Part shown: positions 36,996 to 51,130 of the stretch, one piece after another
Layout: every line of letters begins with the position of its first letter
Position numbering within the stretch: position 1 is the first letter of the stretch
Assembly: GCF_032884065.1 (NCBI RefSeq)
Contig: NC_088863.1
Span: 38,907,076-38,971,075 of the forward strand
Length of the DNA: 64,000 bases
DNA from: Artemia franciscana
Lineage: Eukaryota; Arthropoda; Branchiopoda; Anostraca; Artemiidae
Direction of reading: 5' to 3'
Program-made: the position numbers and the translations under genes
The notes under the pieces: generated by a model
What the model was told of the DNA's origin: nothing
Database searches by the model: none
What the model saw: only the letters and a program-made list of their open reading frames with translations

Positions 36996-39240
36996 AAATT
37001 TGGTAATGAGAAAATGCTACTGAAAATTGGATTTTTAAACGTTCTAACACTAGCAGTGCTGGTCGAAGGTAGAACAGCTGAGGAAGGAGATGACCTGATC
37101 CCGATTATATATTATGGTCCTCTCCGAGGTGCGATGGTTTGGAAACAGAAAGCAACTGTTCAGCAGTGGAGACACCTTAATTTTCAGTGGCCATAAAACA
37201 AGACGTGAAACAGGAATGGCTACAGTCATTTCAAAACCCGTGACAAAATTCCCGATTAGTTGGAAACCTATCAGCAACCGAACTATGACTGCTCGATTCC
37301 ACGGTAAGCATATTAAAATGACCCCAGTAGCGAGCTAAACAACCGTTAATGAAGGGATGACCAGAAAGAGACGTTCTTTAGTCAAGTCTGTCTAGTCTTC
37401 TATTTTGTCAAAGTCCTAGGCAACCATGGTCTTCGAAGACTCAACAAAATGAAGAGTTGCTAATAGAAATGGTTCAGTCTAATGGCTTGGTTGTTGGCGG
37501 CACTCTTTTCACCCACAGAGATGTTCACAAGTACTCCTGAACTTCATCTGGTGGATCTACAAAAAAAAAATATATCGACCACTTTCTGATAAACAAAAAG
37601 TGTCATACATCACTGTGCGATGAACTTGTAAGTAGGGAACCTGCTATCTTCTATGACAATCGTCTTATAGTTTCCAAAGTCAGACTGAACTGTCAGTCCC
37701 TAGACAGGTGAGGATAGGCTCTTCCACAGTGAAAAACTGAACGATAAAGAAATCTGACCACAGTTTGCACTGACGCTAACGAACTGGTTCAAAGCTGAGA
37801 CGGTTAATTGTTCTATTATCAGAAATTATAACTGTGTGGACAAATCTCTTTGCGACAATCTGGAGAATAGAAGAAATTCCTAAAGACCGAACCGAAAGCA
37901 CAACCGTAAAAATATTCAAAATAGACGATGCTGCAAAGTACAAAACTAAAGAGGTATCAGCCTAATATGAATGTCTGGCAAACCATAAGCCACTGTCGTC
38001 CTTAGTAGGATCCAACCGCCACTAAATGACCATTTATGGGATAAACAGTGCAGATTCCGGTCTAATCGTTCGTGTACTGAACCCAAATTCAAACTGAGAA
38101 TTCTCTTAGAAGAAGCAAATCCATGTAGAAATAAGCTGTGATTGATCTTCATAGACTCCAAGAAAGCTTTGACTCCGTAGATAACCAAACACTTTGAAAG
38201 GTCTCCCAATACTACAGGATTCCCGATAAGCTCTTCCGAGTCATCGAAGCTTTCTACAAAGACACAGAATGCAGAGTGAAGACAAATAAGGGGAACACCT
38301 GTTACTTCTGCATCATGATAGGGGTGAGGTAAGATTGTGTGCTGTCTCGACTGTTGTCCATCCTCATCGTCGACTATATTCTTCGGACCTGCAACGGGCA
38401 GTTATAAAATAAGTTGCAAATCCTGTTATCTAGTAAGAAAATAAGAGACTCAGAGATATTGACTTCCCAGGTGACACCAGTCTCCTAGAGACCAGCTATG
38501 AAAAGCTTCAACAAAACCCCAACCAATTCAGAGATGATACCGAGCCTTTTGTCTAAAAAATGAATACCAACAAAACAAAACGTATGCTAAATTTGATGTC
38601 ATCTAAGCCTATTCCCTACGCTGTGAAAATTAGATCATTGAGCAAGTCGTGAACTTTAAGCATTTGGGGAGGACCTTCCAAATTACGGGCGCGTGTCACA
38701 GAGAAAACAAGCTCAGAACCGGCCAGGCGAATGCATCTTTCAGGAAACTGACCTACGTTTGGGGCAGCCAGCAGTACTCTCTCCAACTCAAACTGAGGCT
38801 GTTCAACAGCAACATCCCTTCGTTATTTTGCTATGGTTCCGAAACCAGGCACTTAGACCAATACCTTGAATAGAAATTCATCACGTTTAAAAATATGTGT
38901 TTAAAAAGCATTCTAAATATACATTCGACCCAACAATAACGAACGCTGCTGCACGACAAAAGATGTCTCAGCCACCGATTACTAAAGCCATTAAATACTA
39001 GGAGTAGAAATACCTCGACCATGTCACTTGCATGCCCAAAACTCAACTGCTGAAGATCGTCTTCCCGTAGCAGCCCCATCCAAAAGAAGAGGTCGCCCCA
39101 AAAACACCTTAGAAGAGGCTACCAAACTGATCTCTCAAATCTCAATTCCTCCCCTGAACCTGAATGAGAAAATGTCCGGACGGCCGCACCTCTGGAGGCA
39201 CACGAGGATCGAAGGTCTAAGGAAAGGTCCCGACACATAA
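36995..39240 (+). pseudogene. RTE/craniata-type non-LTR retrotransposon, whole-length but badly broken
   Basis: In order on the plus strand: IGFLNVLTL (endonuclease start, about 37023), VLSEVRWFGNRKQLFSSGDT then ISKPVTKFPISWKPISN (37114-37338), HFLINKKCHTSL (about 37580), RT pieces near 38040-38410 (SFDSVDNQTL, IPDKLFRVIEAFYKDTECRV, GNTCYFCIMIGVR), then KHLGRTFQITGACHRENKLR to LFNSNIPSLFCYGSETRHL (38660-38873), and last SKRRGRPKNTLEEATKLIS (39075-39135). The domain order is right but dozens of stops and shifts are present. This looks like the oldest full-length element in the window. Confidence 0.8.
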
Positions 39241-39569
39241 AAAAGGAAACAAAAAACAATGGCAAAAGGCAATGTTTTAAATGCAATAACATCATAAGGA
39301 TCGTGCAAAAGATTGAATGTACACTGTAGCCGAATTAAAATACTGTATGAAGAGTTTATGGCGTCCTACATTTATTTTGAAATTCAGGTCTCAAACAAAT
39401 CAATAAAGGTGGATTGTTAAAAGTTGATTTTTACAAAAAATATTCGGGTCCACACTGATTTTTGTTCCTGTGTGTCAAAGGGTTCTGATTGGGCTACTAT
39501 CATAAATGTTTCGAGCTACGGTTATGCAAGTTTTTTTAGAACAAACTGAATCACATCAAACAGTTCGTG

Positions 39570-40600
39570 GTAACGAACTGTAGTAAGGAGCGACCCGGCT
39601 CAATAGTAAACGAAACTCTAAAAAACGGAATTTCGATGCTAAAAGATATATCAAAAGAATCGGATTTTTATGCTGATTTCAAATATTTAAGTTTCATCAA
39701 GTTTAGTTATTGTCATCAAAAGTTACGAGCCTGAGAAAATTTGCCTTATTTTGGAAAATAGGGGGTAACACCCCCTAAGAGTCATAGGATCTTAACAAAA
39801 ATTACACCATCGCATTCAGCGTATCAGAGAACCCTATAGAAAAAATTTCAAGGTCCAATCTACAAAAATGTGGAATTTCGTATTTTTTGCCAGAAGACAA
39901 ATCACGGGTGCGTGTTTATTTGTTTTTTGTTTTTTTTGTTTTTTTTCCCAGGGGTCATCGTATCGACCAAGTGGTCCTAGAGTGTTGCAAAAGGGCTCAT
40001 TCTAACGGAAATGAAAAGTTCTAGTGCCCTTTTTAAGTGACCAAAAAAATTGGAGGGCACCTAGGCCCCCTCCCACGCTCATTTTTTCCCAAAGTCAACG
40101 GATCAAAATTTTGAGATAGCAATTTTGTTCCGCATAGTCGAAAACCATAATAACTATGTCTTTGGGGATGACTTACCCCCCACAGTCCCTGGGGGAGGGG
40201 CTGCAAGTTACAAACTTTGACCAATGTTTACATACAGTAATGGTTACTGGGAAGTGTACCGACGTTATCAGGGGGATTTTTTTGGTTTGGGTGTGGGGTT
40301 CAGGGGAGGGGGCTATATGGGAGGATCTTTCCTTGGAGGAATATTTCATGGGGGAAGAGAAATTCAATGAAAAGGGCGCAGGACTTTCTAGCATTACTAT
40401 AAAAAAAAAACGATGAAAATATAAACATGAAAATTTTTTTCAACTGAAAGTAAGGAGAAGCACTAAAACTTAAAAAGGAACAGAGATTATTCCGCATATG
40501 AGGGGTTCTAAAAATACTTTAGCATAAAGAGCGAGGTATTTAGGAGGAGATAAACACTTCACTCTTTATGCTAAAATTTTTTTAAATAATTTCAACTATT
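39570..40600 (+). repeat. Dispersed repeat family R1, longer copy, running into R2
   Basis: R1 occupies about 39570-40035 (matched at 27700-28137). It continues through CCCTTTTTAAGTGACC-AAAA and a CCCCACAGTCCCTGGGGG patch (about 40177-40200). That patch is found inverted at 63880-64000. After an A-rich stretch near 40400, R2 begins with AACTGAAAGTAAGGAG. No gene; open frames here are repeat artefacts. Confidence 0.6.
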
Positions 40601-41004
40601 TATTCTACGGCCTTTCTGATTCAGGGGTCATTCTTAAAGAATTGAGATAAAACAAGATTTAGTGTGAAGAGCGAGGTATTAACGAGGGGACCAACCCCCT
40701 CACATATATAATCAAAAATATAAGAATATAAAAGTTTGTTACGTAAGTTAATTCTTAAGTTACGTATTTTTTTTTACTACTAAAAACGTTCGTTAAAAAT
40801 AAAAGATCTAGTTCCCTTTTTAAGTAACCGAAAAATTGGAGGGCAACAAGACCTCCTTCCCCACCCCTTATTTCTCAAAATCGTCTGAACAAAACTAAGA
40901 GAAAGCCATTTAGCCAAAAAAAGAATTAATATGCAAATTTCATTTTAATAATTTATGTACGGAGAGCCAAAATCAGTCATGCATTAATTAAAAAACTTTC
41001 AGAA
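40601..41004. repeat. R1/R2-related repeat DNA
   Basis: The segment 40806-40860 (CCCTTTTTAAGTAACCG, AAAATTGGAGGGCA) repeats 40024-40058. The AAAGAGCGAGGTATT motif occurs at about 40527 and its GAAGAGCGAGGTATT variant at about 40665. Confidence 0.55.
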
Positions 41005-41301
41005 ATTAAATAAAAAAAACAAGTTTTTTTAAATGAAAGTAAGGAGCGACATTAAAACTTAAAACGAACAGAAATTACTCCGTATATGAAAGGGGCTTTT
41101 CCTCCTCGACACCCCGCTCCTTGCGCTAAAGTTTGATTCTTTCTCGCAACTCTACTTTTTAAAACAATAAAAAACTTTAGCGTAAGGAGCGGGGTGTCGA
41201 GGAGGAAAAGCCCCTTTCATATACGGAGTAATTTCTGTTCGTTTTAAGTTTTAATGTCGCTCCTTACTTTCATTTACAAAAACTTGTTTTTTTTATTTAA
41301 T
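41005..41301. repeat. Near-perfect palindrome (foldback element R2), 130-bp arms
   Basis: Arms 41005-41134 and 41172-41301 are both 130 bp and differ at only a few sites (for example GCGCTAAAG against ACGCTAAAG), with a 37-bp centre. The outer part is ATTAAATAAAAAAAACAAG; the inner part holds AAGGAGCGACATTAAAACTT and CCTCCTCGACACCCCGCTCC. Single-arm or decayed copies lie at 40440-40600 and 63262-63470. No target duplication seen. Confidence 0.92.
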
Positions 41302-42565
<1,264 letters not shown>

Positions 42566-43324
42566 CAGAGTTACAACTACTAACTTGTAGAGTTCTCCTG
42601 AATTCTTCTGCAATAACTTGAAGAGTTTCATAAAAAGTCTTATTTACTAAGTTTTGATATATATTTAAATACAATTTTTATTCTTTAGAGATCTTTGGAA
42701 TACAAAGATAATACGTAAAAAAAAACTTCAGTATGGAAGACGAAAGCGGAATGAAAGAAATAGAAATTATGGATGTTACAGATCAGACAAAGAGGAATAT
42801 TACAATGAAATAGCCGTCTAAATAGTGTATAGAGCTCCGTGAGAGAAAACTTTTCCTGCCTCCATGTGGTTAATGAAATAACTCAAGTAAAGGTACAGTT
42901 AATTACGGAAAAAGTATAATGCGAAAAGATAAATATTTGAAAAAAAAATCATTTAGGCTGAACCATTCGAAATATCAAGGCCAAAACCAGTTCACCTTCT
43001 GTATTTTAAATAATATTTTCATGTAAAACCTAACTATAATACTGTTTTAAAGATGTAGTGGCAGTTTTTATAGTCAATACATAAAAGTAGACAACTAAAA
43101 ATAAAAGTAACAAAATACTATACAATCGTTTCTATCCCTATCAAAACATAAAAACATTAAAAAAGAAAGATTGGGAAGTTATGATTATATTTGTAAAGTA
43201 ACCTCGTATTTTTTTCTTATCTACAACATACATTTTATTTAAAACTAACCTACTGTTCTGTGAAACCCAGGAACATACAAGAATACACCTACCCCCCCCC
43301 CGAAAAAATATTTTTCCAGATGAT

Positions 43325-43955
43325 AGTTCGCTCCGATTGTATACAAAGGAACACGTTTAGCGCCAACTATTTGAGAAAAAGTTTTGCTCAGTGCTGATAA
43401 ATCCGTTTTGAACAGTTTGCCTAAAGGGGCTGTATGTTTTATTACCACATTGCTTTGAGAATGACAGATACGCATGATTGCATTTATTTTAAGCAGCAAC
43501 ATTTTCAGTTCCAATATCTTGAAAGGCAATGAGTAAGGAAAGCACTTATAATTCCCAACTGTTTATGTTTATTGAACACTAAAATTCTTCTAGAAAAGCA
43601 TTAGTCAAACTATGAGCTGGACGGACGATAGAGCCGGTAGGTCCCCTAATATATAGAAACACATTTCTTCAGTTTAAGTTTTAACATTACCCTTATCTCA
43701 ATTGAAAAAAAAAAGATGATTGAATTTATGTGATATTTACTCAGAGACTCCGTTCAAAAGCATGATGAGTGATAATCTTTCTGACTGTAACGTTTTTCAA
43801 TAAATAAGTTTCAGCTCCCTGTTTTTTACAGAGAACTTTCTGTCGTTGTATACAAGGGAAAATGTCCGACGCGAACTACTTGAGAAATTGTTTTTCTCAG
43901 TGTTGGCAATTCGTTTGCAATAGTCTGCCAAAAGGGTTTTGCTCATGAAAGCTAG
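43325..43955. repeat. Diverged direct repeat pair
   Basis: 43325-43435 and 43845-43955 share GTTGTATACAA-GG (ATTGTATACAAAGG in the first), a C-AACTA-TTGAGAAA block, TTCTCAGTG/TGCTCAGTG and TTTGCCTAAAGGGG/TCTGCCAAAAGGG in the same order about 520 bp apart. The minus-strand frame of the first copy is open (43529-43245), but the second copy has stops, so a repeat rather than paired exons is favoured. Confidence 0.5.
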
Positions 43956-45239
43956 TTGTCAATTTCTTGAAGCAAATAGGCAACAGATATAGTAAGCCAT
44001 TAAAGAAACTGAATTAAACACACGGTTAAGAGTATATCGGCAACTTCTGCCGTGCCCGGGGCCGCAAAATATGTTATAAAAAAGTTAAACTCGGAATTAA
44101 GCATAAAACAGTAGATAATGGAAGAGATTAGATAAAATTGTTAGTCACTGGTCTTTTTATTTTGAAAGATCTGAGAGGCAAACTTTGTAATTTCAACTAT
44201 TACATCCCAGGCATGGTTACGTTTAGCAACAGCACAAATGTTATTACAGCCCACAAAAAACGTCTCCATTAATAGCTCGCGAAAAAGAATTTAAAGAGAT
44301 TAAATGTTATCATTAGGATCAAATAGACCCTGCACAATTTTTTTAATAATCTCCTTAGAACAGATAGGGAACACCATATAGTTAATTTTGAACCATGTCA
44401 ATAAATATTTATATTTATGCACTAGGAAAACAATTTAAGGCGAGGGAAGTTGAATGCTCTAACTTCAAAACCAGTTTTAGTGAAAATTACATTCATTATC
44501 ATTTTTCAGTAATAATGACTATTACTGGGTTCCATTCTTTAATTTTCAGCAAATCAAACACTTTCTCTAATTGTTGACAACACCTAACTTTCCGTCCATT
44601 GACAAAATGCTGTTGGCGACATTTATCGCAAATAAGCGGATCATCGGAAGCTTTTAACCTTTGTAGAATTTTATAAGTAAGATGAAAATACACAAATATA
44701 TCTCAAATTATCCTAATAACGAAAGTAAAACCAATTTAAATTGTTTTATAGTTAGGACATATTCGTTCAAGCAAACAATCAAGGCATAAACAAAAAGATA
44801 ATTCAAATGAAGTTTCAAACGGCAAGAGATTTATCCACTGTCCAAAAGAATGAAATTAATTTTTATGGGACAAAATCACTAAAGCTAAAGTAGTGACTCT
44901 GGCATCAAATACTAAGAAACTCTGATTTTTTAGCAACAAAAGATGGCAAATATCAAAATTAAGACCAAACAGAAGCTACTAAAAGCATAAAAAGGCTCTT
45001 GTCTTTAAGTAATGATTTTCCATTCCTCTTTACTAGGATTAAAACAGTATATCTCAATGGATAGAAATACATCGTCCATTTTTCACATGAAATATCTAAA
45101 ACTGAAGGCAGCTACGAAGAATCGTTTTCAATAATCTAGAAAAAAAAAGCTAAGACCCGTTTTCTCGACAAGTTTTATCAAAAGTGGCATTTTACCACTA
45201 CATTCTCATCGTTCATCAATGTTCACTATACATTAAAAA
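43956..45239. other. DNA downstream of the UGCG stop codon, includes its 3' UTR
   Basis: The mRNA of the minus-strand gene must continue into this stretch. The poly(A) site was not located. A small open frame at 44693-44499 (ICDKCRQQHFVNGRKVRCC) has a Cys-rich knuckle look but no other support. Confidence 0.4.
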
Positions 45240-45425
45240 TCACGACTTGACGTCTTTGCAATCAGTAATTTCTTCAGCTACGCCACCCCATCTTAGCCGA
45301 TAAATTCCTGTCCGCCACCGGATGGTTGGCTCCCAAAGAGCAGATAGGAAGAGGTAGGGGGCGTAAACTTCTCTGAATAACCAGCCAATGATAAAATCTA
45401 CCTTACTAAAGGGCACAGAACCGTT
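45240..45425 (-). CDS. UGCG: Ceramide glucosyltransferase, last exon
   Basis: Acceptor TTTGTTTTGCAG|AAC at 45426; stop TGA at 45242-45240; 61 codons, phase 0 start. It reads NGSVPFSKVDFIIGWLF, then REVYAPYLFLSALWEPTIRW, then RTGIYRLRWGGVAEEI and a short tail to the stop. This is the C-terminal end of UGCG, where animal enzymes have a hydrophobic FLSALW-PTI-WRTG-YRLR-GG-AEEI ending. UGCG moves glucose from UDP-glucose to ceramide on the cytosolic face of the Golgi, making glucosylceramide, the base of most glycosphingolipids. The hydrophobic stretch VDFIIGWLF to LFLSALW is likely a membrane-associated segment. Confidence 0.93.
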   Translation of the reverse strand, partial: NGSVPFSKVDFIIGWLFREVYAPYLFLSALWEPTIRWRTGIYRLRWGGVAEEITDCKDVKS

Positions 45426-47866
45426 CTGCAAAACAAAGGGTTCAAGTTATACAAAAGAATAAAACAGACAGGGACAGACTAAGACTTGATTATATCATTA
45501 GCTATATAAAATACGTGGCACTTTCTAATTCCAAATTTTTCTTTCAGTGCCAAATATGACTTTCGGGTACCGAGAGAGCTAAACTGAAATACAATTAAGG
45601 AGAATCCAGATAGTTAAATAATGCATCTTTACTTTTAAAATCATTTTCTTTTCTCAATGAACTTGAAAATGAAAATTCTGGAAAAAAGAATCAAAAGCTA
45701 TTATCTAATCTCTTGAGATATATTTTGAGGGGTAAGGAATTGAGGCATTTCCAGAGATGAAGACGTGCAAGGAGTATATGATGTTGTATGTGCTTTTACC
45801 ATTTATTTATGTTTTTTTTACGAATAAATTAATATCAAACTAAAATATTACCATTTTTGTGCCTTAAAATTGGCAAACAAAATTTCATTTTCTTGCTAAA
45901 AACAAAGAGTGTCTATAGCAAGGCCCAGACAGGTAACACGAGAGAAACTGAAATGAGGAAAAATTCGCACAACAAGCATTTGGTGTCAAAATGTATCAGT
46001 AGATTGGGCATTCATAATAAATCGATTGGCCCATAAGCGGACAACTGGTTATTGGTAATGCAAAACTTAGGCACATTAGGGCTTGTTCTTCGAAAGGACG
46101 TGCTAAAATAATTAGATAAAAAATACGGTACCTTTTGGGCACTCGGCATTGGGACAAAGAAGTTGGAACTCCAAGCTACAGCCTGTTTTGCTATGCAGAA
46201 GTCCTGCACAAACGACATAGTTGGTGCAACTTTGCAAACGGATGCGCATCAGAATTGAATCCCACTCGAGCAATTACAATCCAAATTAGCCGGAGGATGG
46301 GTTAAGTATTCATAAAAAGCTTTTTAGTCTTTATAGTTTCATTATTACGTTAATAATATTACGTTATCGTGCACGCACTAAAAATTTTTAGAAGTAAATG
46401 CACAGTGAAAACCTCGCTGGTTTTGCTACGCTCGAACAAACGACCGCCGAACTAGCGAACGTTCTGCTTTATGGTGCTTTAAGATTTAAGGCCAGAATGT
46501 CTAATTGAGCACCGTCCAACATAGGGAATCATTTGAAATAGTTTATTGATACGATTCATAAGGAGACAAATTTTAGAAAAGATAAAACTTATTTAAGAAA
46601 CTTATTTAAGAAAAGATAGCACTGACTGATACTTCAGTAAAATTAAGAAAGTTACATTAGAATCGCGGAACAATTAGTAAGTCCGCAGTAGAATGGACAA
46701 CACAGAGGCAAAATCGACACGCTTCCTACAAGAATTTTATTAAATTAATGACTTTTGCTGAGGGGGGGGGGGGTTGAACCTCCACCTACGAAATGTTGAT
46801 CCGACTCGTAAAACGTAACTTAGATGAATACAAACAAATTGTTTATGCCTTTCGTTTTTCCTTATTTAATGTTACATAGAGTCCATTTTGCTCTTTACCA
46901 AGGCAACGGCCATTGCGCTGCCTATGAACGACCACTTTTGTCTCTGAAACTAATAGCGTAGTTCAGAAGCTTGGCTAAGCTTGAAAGTCCTACATGTAGT
47001 GTCCACTCGTTGAACTGAAAAATTTGTAACTAGTTCGTTTATTTTTACCCTCTGAGAATAAGGAGTACTTCCCTTCACAACAGGACACGAATAATTGGAA
47101 CATTTTGAAAGCAACCAGTGATAAATATATTAGAATAAAGAATATCAAATAGTGACCACTTATTCAAGCTCAGCCTAAGGGCACACAAAATTAGTGTTGT
47201 GCCTTTAATGTTGTCAAAACCCAGGTGGAAACTGTTTGCAAGTGAAATTATTATCGACATTTTTCTTAACTGTCTTAATATCTCATGCTGAAAAAGCTGC
47301 GTTTAAATTAAAAGCAAAATCTTGAAGTCCAAAATGTATGTTTCATGACAATCAGAGGCAAATAACAGTACGAAAATGGCTTTTTACACACAAACGGTAT
47401 AGCGTGCCTCTAAATATCTGGAGGTTATTAGGTTCACATCCTCTGCAGCCCCAAATTTATCCAAAGACGATACCTTTTTTCTAATTTTAGTCGATAAATT
47501 TTAACCTAGTCTCAATGAACAAGGAGGAAGTTTTTCTTTAGTTTCACGACAAGGGGAAGACAATTTAACTGAATGCTTGATAAATATGCTAAAAATATAG
47601 CGTCCAAATCTGCAAACTAATTCTTCAACAAAATGTTTTAACCAATAGAGACAGGATTATGAATCAAATTGCAATTTTCAACTTATTCAAAATCCGAAAA
47701 AGAGCGAATATCCCTAGAAAGCCTATTGTCATTAAAGCAGGCAAAAATAAGCTTATCTTACTTATAACCATGGAATAACGTACAAAAGGTCGATATTCCA
47801 AGCGTGGCTTTTTATTTCTTCCAATAGATAGATTTTTGCCAACAGAGATCTGTTTTCATCGAGCTA

Positions 47867-47932
<66 letters not shown>

Positions 47933-47938
47933 GCTTAC
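45426..47938 (-). other. UGCG intron between the last two exons
   Basis: Donor GTAAGC at 47938-47933, acceptor at 45428-45426, about 2.5 kb. Holds the poly(A)62 tract at its 5' edge and otherwise AT-rich DNA with no recognised repeat. Confidence 0.85.
47869..47930. repeat. Poly(A)62, poly(U) in the UGCG pre-mRNA, next to a splice donor
   Basis: An uninterrupted run of 62 A on the plus strand. In the transcribed direction it starts eight bases after the exon end (donor GTAAGCAG, then T62). It may be an expanded slippage tract or the tail of an insertion. Confidence 0.97.
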
Positions 47939-48128
47939 TTGTACAGTACGTAATAAAATCCAATCTAAAATGAGCCAACAAAGGATATGTGTTAAGAACA
48001 GAGCTAACGGAGACCATTCAAAAAGCCAATTAGTGGCATAAGATGCCAACAAACCAAGAAACATGCATTCTGAAAGTGGCTCAAGAATCAGGGTATGAGG
48101 CACCATGGCAAATCGAAGCTTAGCCCAC
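47939..48128 (-). CDS. UGCG: Ceramide glucosyltransferase, penultimate exon
   Basis: Acceptor TTATCTTTCAG|G at 48129, donor CAA|GTAAGC; length 190 (1 + 63 codons). The first base completes the Arg codon of exon 60407-60672, giving QARMTR-W across the junction. This makes the (Q/R)xxRW motif of processive family-2/21 glycosyltransferases, needed for UGCG activity. It continues WAKLRFAMVPHTLILEPLSE, then CMFLGLLASYATNWLFEW, then SPLALFLTHILCWLILDWIL and LRTVQ, matching the two hydrophobic C-terminal membrane segments of animal UGCG (human: WTKLRINMLP-TII-EPISE). Confidence 0.94.
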
Positions 48129-48409
48129 CTGAAAGATAAATTAGAATCATGGTAAATAATTAATACTATATTTCTCTTACCGATAAGACAAGAAAAAGCC
48201 ACAAAATAATATAGACTAAATGGATGAAAAAAAAAACATTGCTCCTATACATAAGAAAAGCATTATAACCTTATTAGAAGGTGCGTGTTTTAAAATTTGA
48301 CATAACTGCCCTCAAATGGCTATAAGGACAGACATTCACGTACAGGACAAAAAGGACATTCTCCTCATTTTAAAACCCGACTGGATCTAGTGTCATTGCG
48401 GGGGGCGTA

Positions 48410-50200
48410 ATCTTGGAAAACGCTTAAAGCGGAGAGATCAGAATGAAACTGGGTGGAAAGAATAAGCACAAGTCCAAAATACGTGACTGACATAACCGGA
48501 CCGGATCCGTTCTCTTTGGTGAAGTTGGGGGAGGGAATAATTCGGAAAAATCAGAAAAATTGAGGTATTTGTAACTTACGAACGGGTGATCAGACCTTAG
48601 TGAAATTTGATATTTAGAAGGATCTTGTGCTTTAGAACTCTTATTTTAAATCCCGAGATCCAGTGACATTGGGGGGAGTTTAGAGGGGGGAAACCAGAAT
48701 TCTTGGAAAACCTGAAAATCAAGGTATCCAGGCACGTACGCAGGATTTTTTTTCGGGGGGGAGGGCCAAAAACCTTCGAAACAGCAGATATAAAGTAGCC
48801 CTTTTTTATTTAGTAATGCAAAAAGCACGTATATCGGCAAATACAAATTTACTTTGATCTGTAGTATTTTAGCGGATTGGGGGAAGAAGACTGAAGCCTC
48901 AAAAGTACGTTTTAGCTCATGCTATGTTCATAGCGATTTAGAACCAGTGATTAATCTATTATATCCCACTGAAAGGGAAATTTTAGGAACAATGCAATAT
49001 GGGTGCTGTGGGAGTTGTTCTTCTATTGCAAAAACGTAGATTTTAATGAAAAATGATTGTTTCTAAAATTGATCCATTAAAAGCTGTACTTTATCCTGAA
49101 AAGGGGGATAAACGCCCTAATATCAAGGATAATTCTATTTTGCTGTGGAAAGCAAATTCTCTTTACAAAAAAAATTTAACAGTACAATTGCTAATTCCTT
49201 CAAAGAGGGTAAAAAGTTAGACAGAAAATGGGTTAATAATTGGGCAGTGACTTGACCGGATAATTGCATGCTGTAAAATCCTTCCAAAAAGGCTTCACAC
49301 ATGTATCTAGATTCTTAATAAATGTCCAAATTTTGCCAGAAATCCCAAGAAACCATGGGGAAATTAAACATTTCAAAAAATTTCGGGGGGGGCGGACCCG
49401 AAGGTCCCCCTGCATACGTGCCGGGAGGTATCTAAAGAATGGGTGATCGGATCTTAATGAAACTGATATATAGAAGAATCTTAGGTCTCGGATGCTCCAT
49501 TTTCAATTTGAATCGGATCCGGGGACATAGAGGGTTGGGGGGGGGAGCCATAAATCTTGAAAACCGGAAATGTTGGAAAACGCTTAGAGTGGAGAGATCG
49601 GGATGTAACTTGGTGGGAAGAATATGCACAAGTTATACATATGAAATTGACATAATTGGAACGGATCCGTTCTCTTTGGGGGAGCTGGGGGTTGTTAATT
49701 TGGAAAAATTAGAAAAATAAAGGTATTTTTAACTTAAGAACGGGTGACCGAATCTTAATGAAATTCGATATTTAGAAGGAAATCATTTCTCAGAGCTCTT
49801 ATTTCAAATCCTGACCAAAACTGATAACATTGGGGAGAGTTGGATGGGAAAACTGCAAATCTTGGAAAACACTTGTAAATGTCGTAGATACGTGATTGAC
49901 ATAACCGGACTGGATCCGCTCTCTTTGGAGGAGTTAGGAGGTGGGGTTCAGTGCTTTGGCGAGTTTGATGCTTCTGGACGTGCTAGGACGATGGAAATTG
50001 GTAGGCGTGTCAGGGAGCTGCACAAATTGACTTGATAAAGTCGTTTTCCTCGATTCGACCTTCTGAGGGGCCGAAGGGAGAGGAAAATTTAGAAAAATTG
50101 AGGTATTTTAAACTTACGAGTGGGTGATGAGATCTTGAATTTTGATATTTAGAAGGACCTCGTGACTCAGAGCTGTTATTTTAAATCCTGAACGGCATTA
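48410..50200. repeat. Modular tandem-like repeat R3
   Basis: Three or more diverged copies of a module of roughly 300-330 bp. Landmarks in order are GGAAAACGCTTA-AG-GGAGAG, ATGAAACTGGGTGG/ATGTAACTTGGTGG, GACATAACCGGA--GGATCCG, TCTCTTTGG, then AACTTACGAACGGGTGATC and GATATTTAGAAGGA. Copies start near 48415, 49565 and 49855 (partial). Between them (48860-49430) is less clear DNA. The family does not look protein-coding. Confidence 0.75.
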
Positions 50201-50621
50201 AACCCCTGATTTTCTTTTTAAAGCAGTCTATTGATTCTTAGAATTTTGCTAGAGCTCATACCATACGAGCTCTTAGCTCTTGTTTTTCTCACACTTTAAC
50301 CATTTCTACAATTACTTCTATCAAAGAAAATACAGAATTATTGTTTTTTAGTTTTTTGATGAGCCGTGTTATCAGGATTTTAAAAGATTGTGAATTTTAT
50401 TTTTATAAAGTTGACCATCCACAGCACCTGGAAACTAAATTATCCCTACTTTCAAGTTAAAGGATTGCTAAGATTATATATACCTTTTTTGTTTTTGTTT
50501 TTAAGCAAAATTAGAATTTTAAGCCGAGTCCATTTCAGGTTTGGCATGGCAAGACATATTGATCAGGCACTTCAATTTTCAATTTAAGAGCGAATATTTG
50601 GTTGACACATCATCTACCCTT

Positions 50622-51130
<509 letters not shown>

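Noticed and set aside
43245..43529. Minus-strand 94-codon frame as a gene
   Set aside because: The neighbouring diverged repeat copy is not open and no protein family was recognised; listed as a repeat with a finding instead.
44499..44693. Cys-rich small open frame (ICDKCRQQHFVNGRKVRCC)
   Set aside because: Zinc-knuckle look only; no family recognised, no splice context, and it lies downstream of the UGCG stop.
48646..49720. Several 60-90-codon frames in the R3 region
   Set aside because: They follow the R3 modules and are open by composition; frames differ between module copies.
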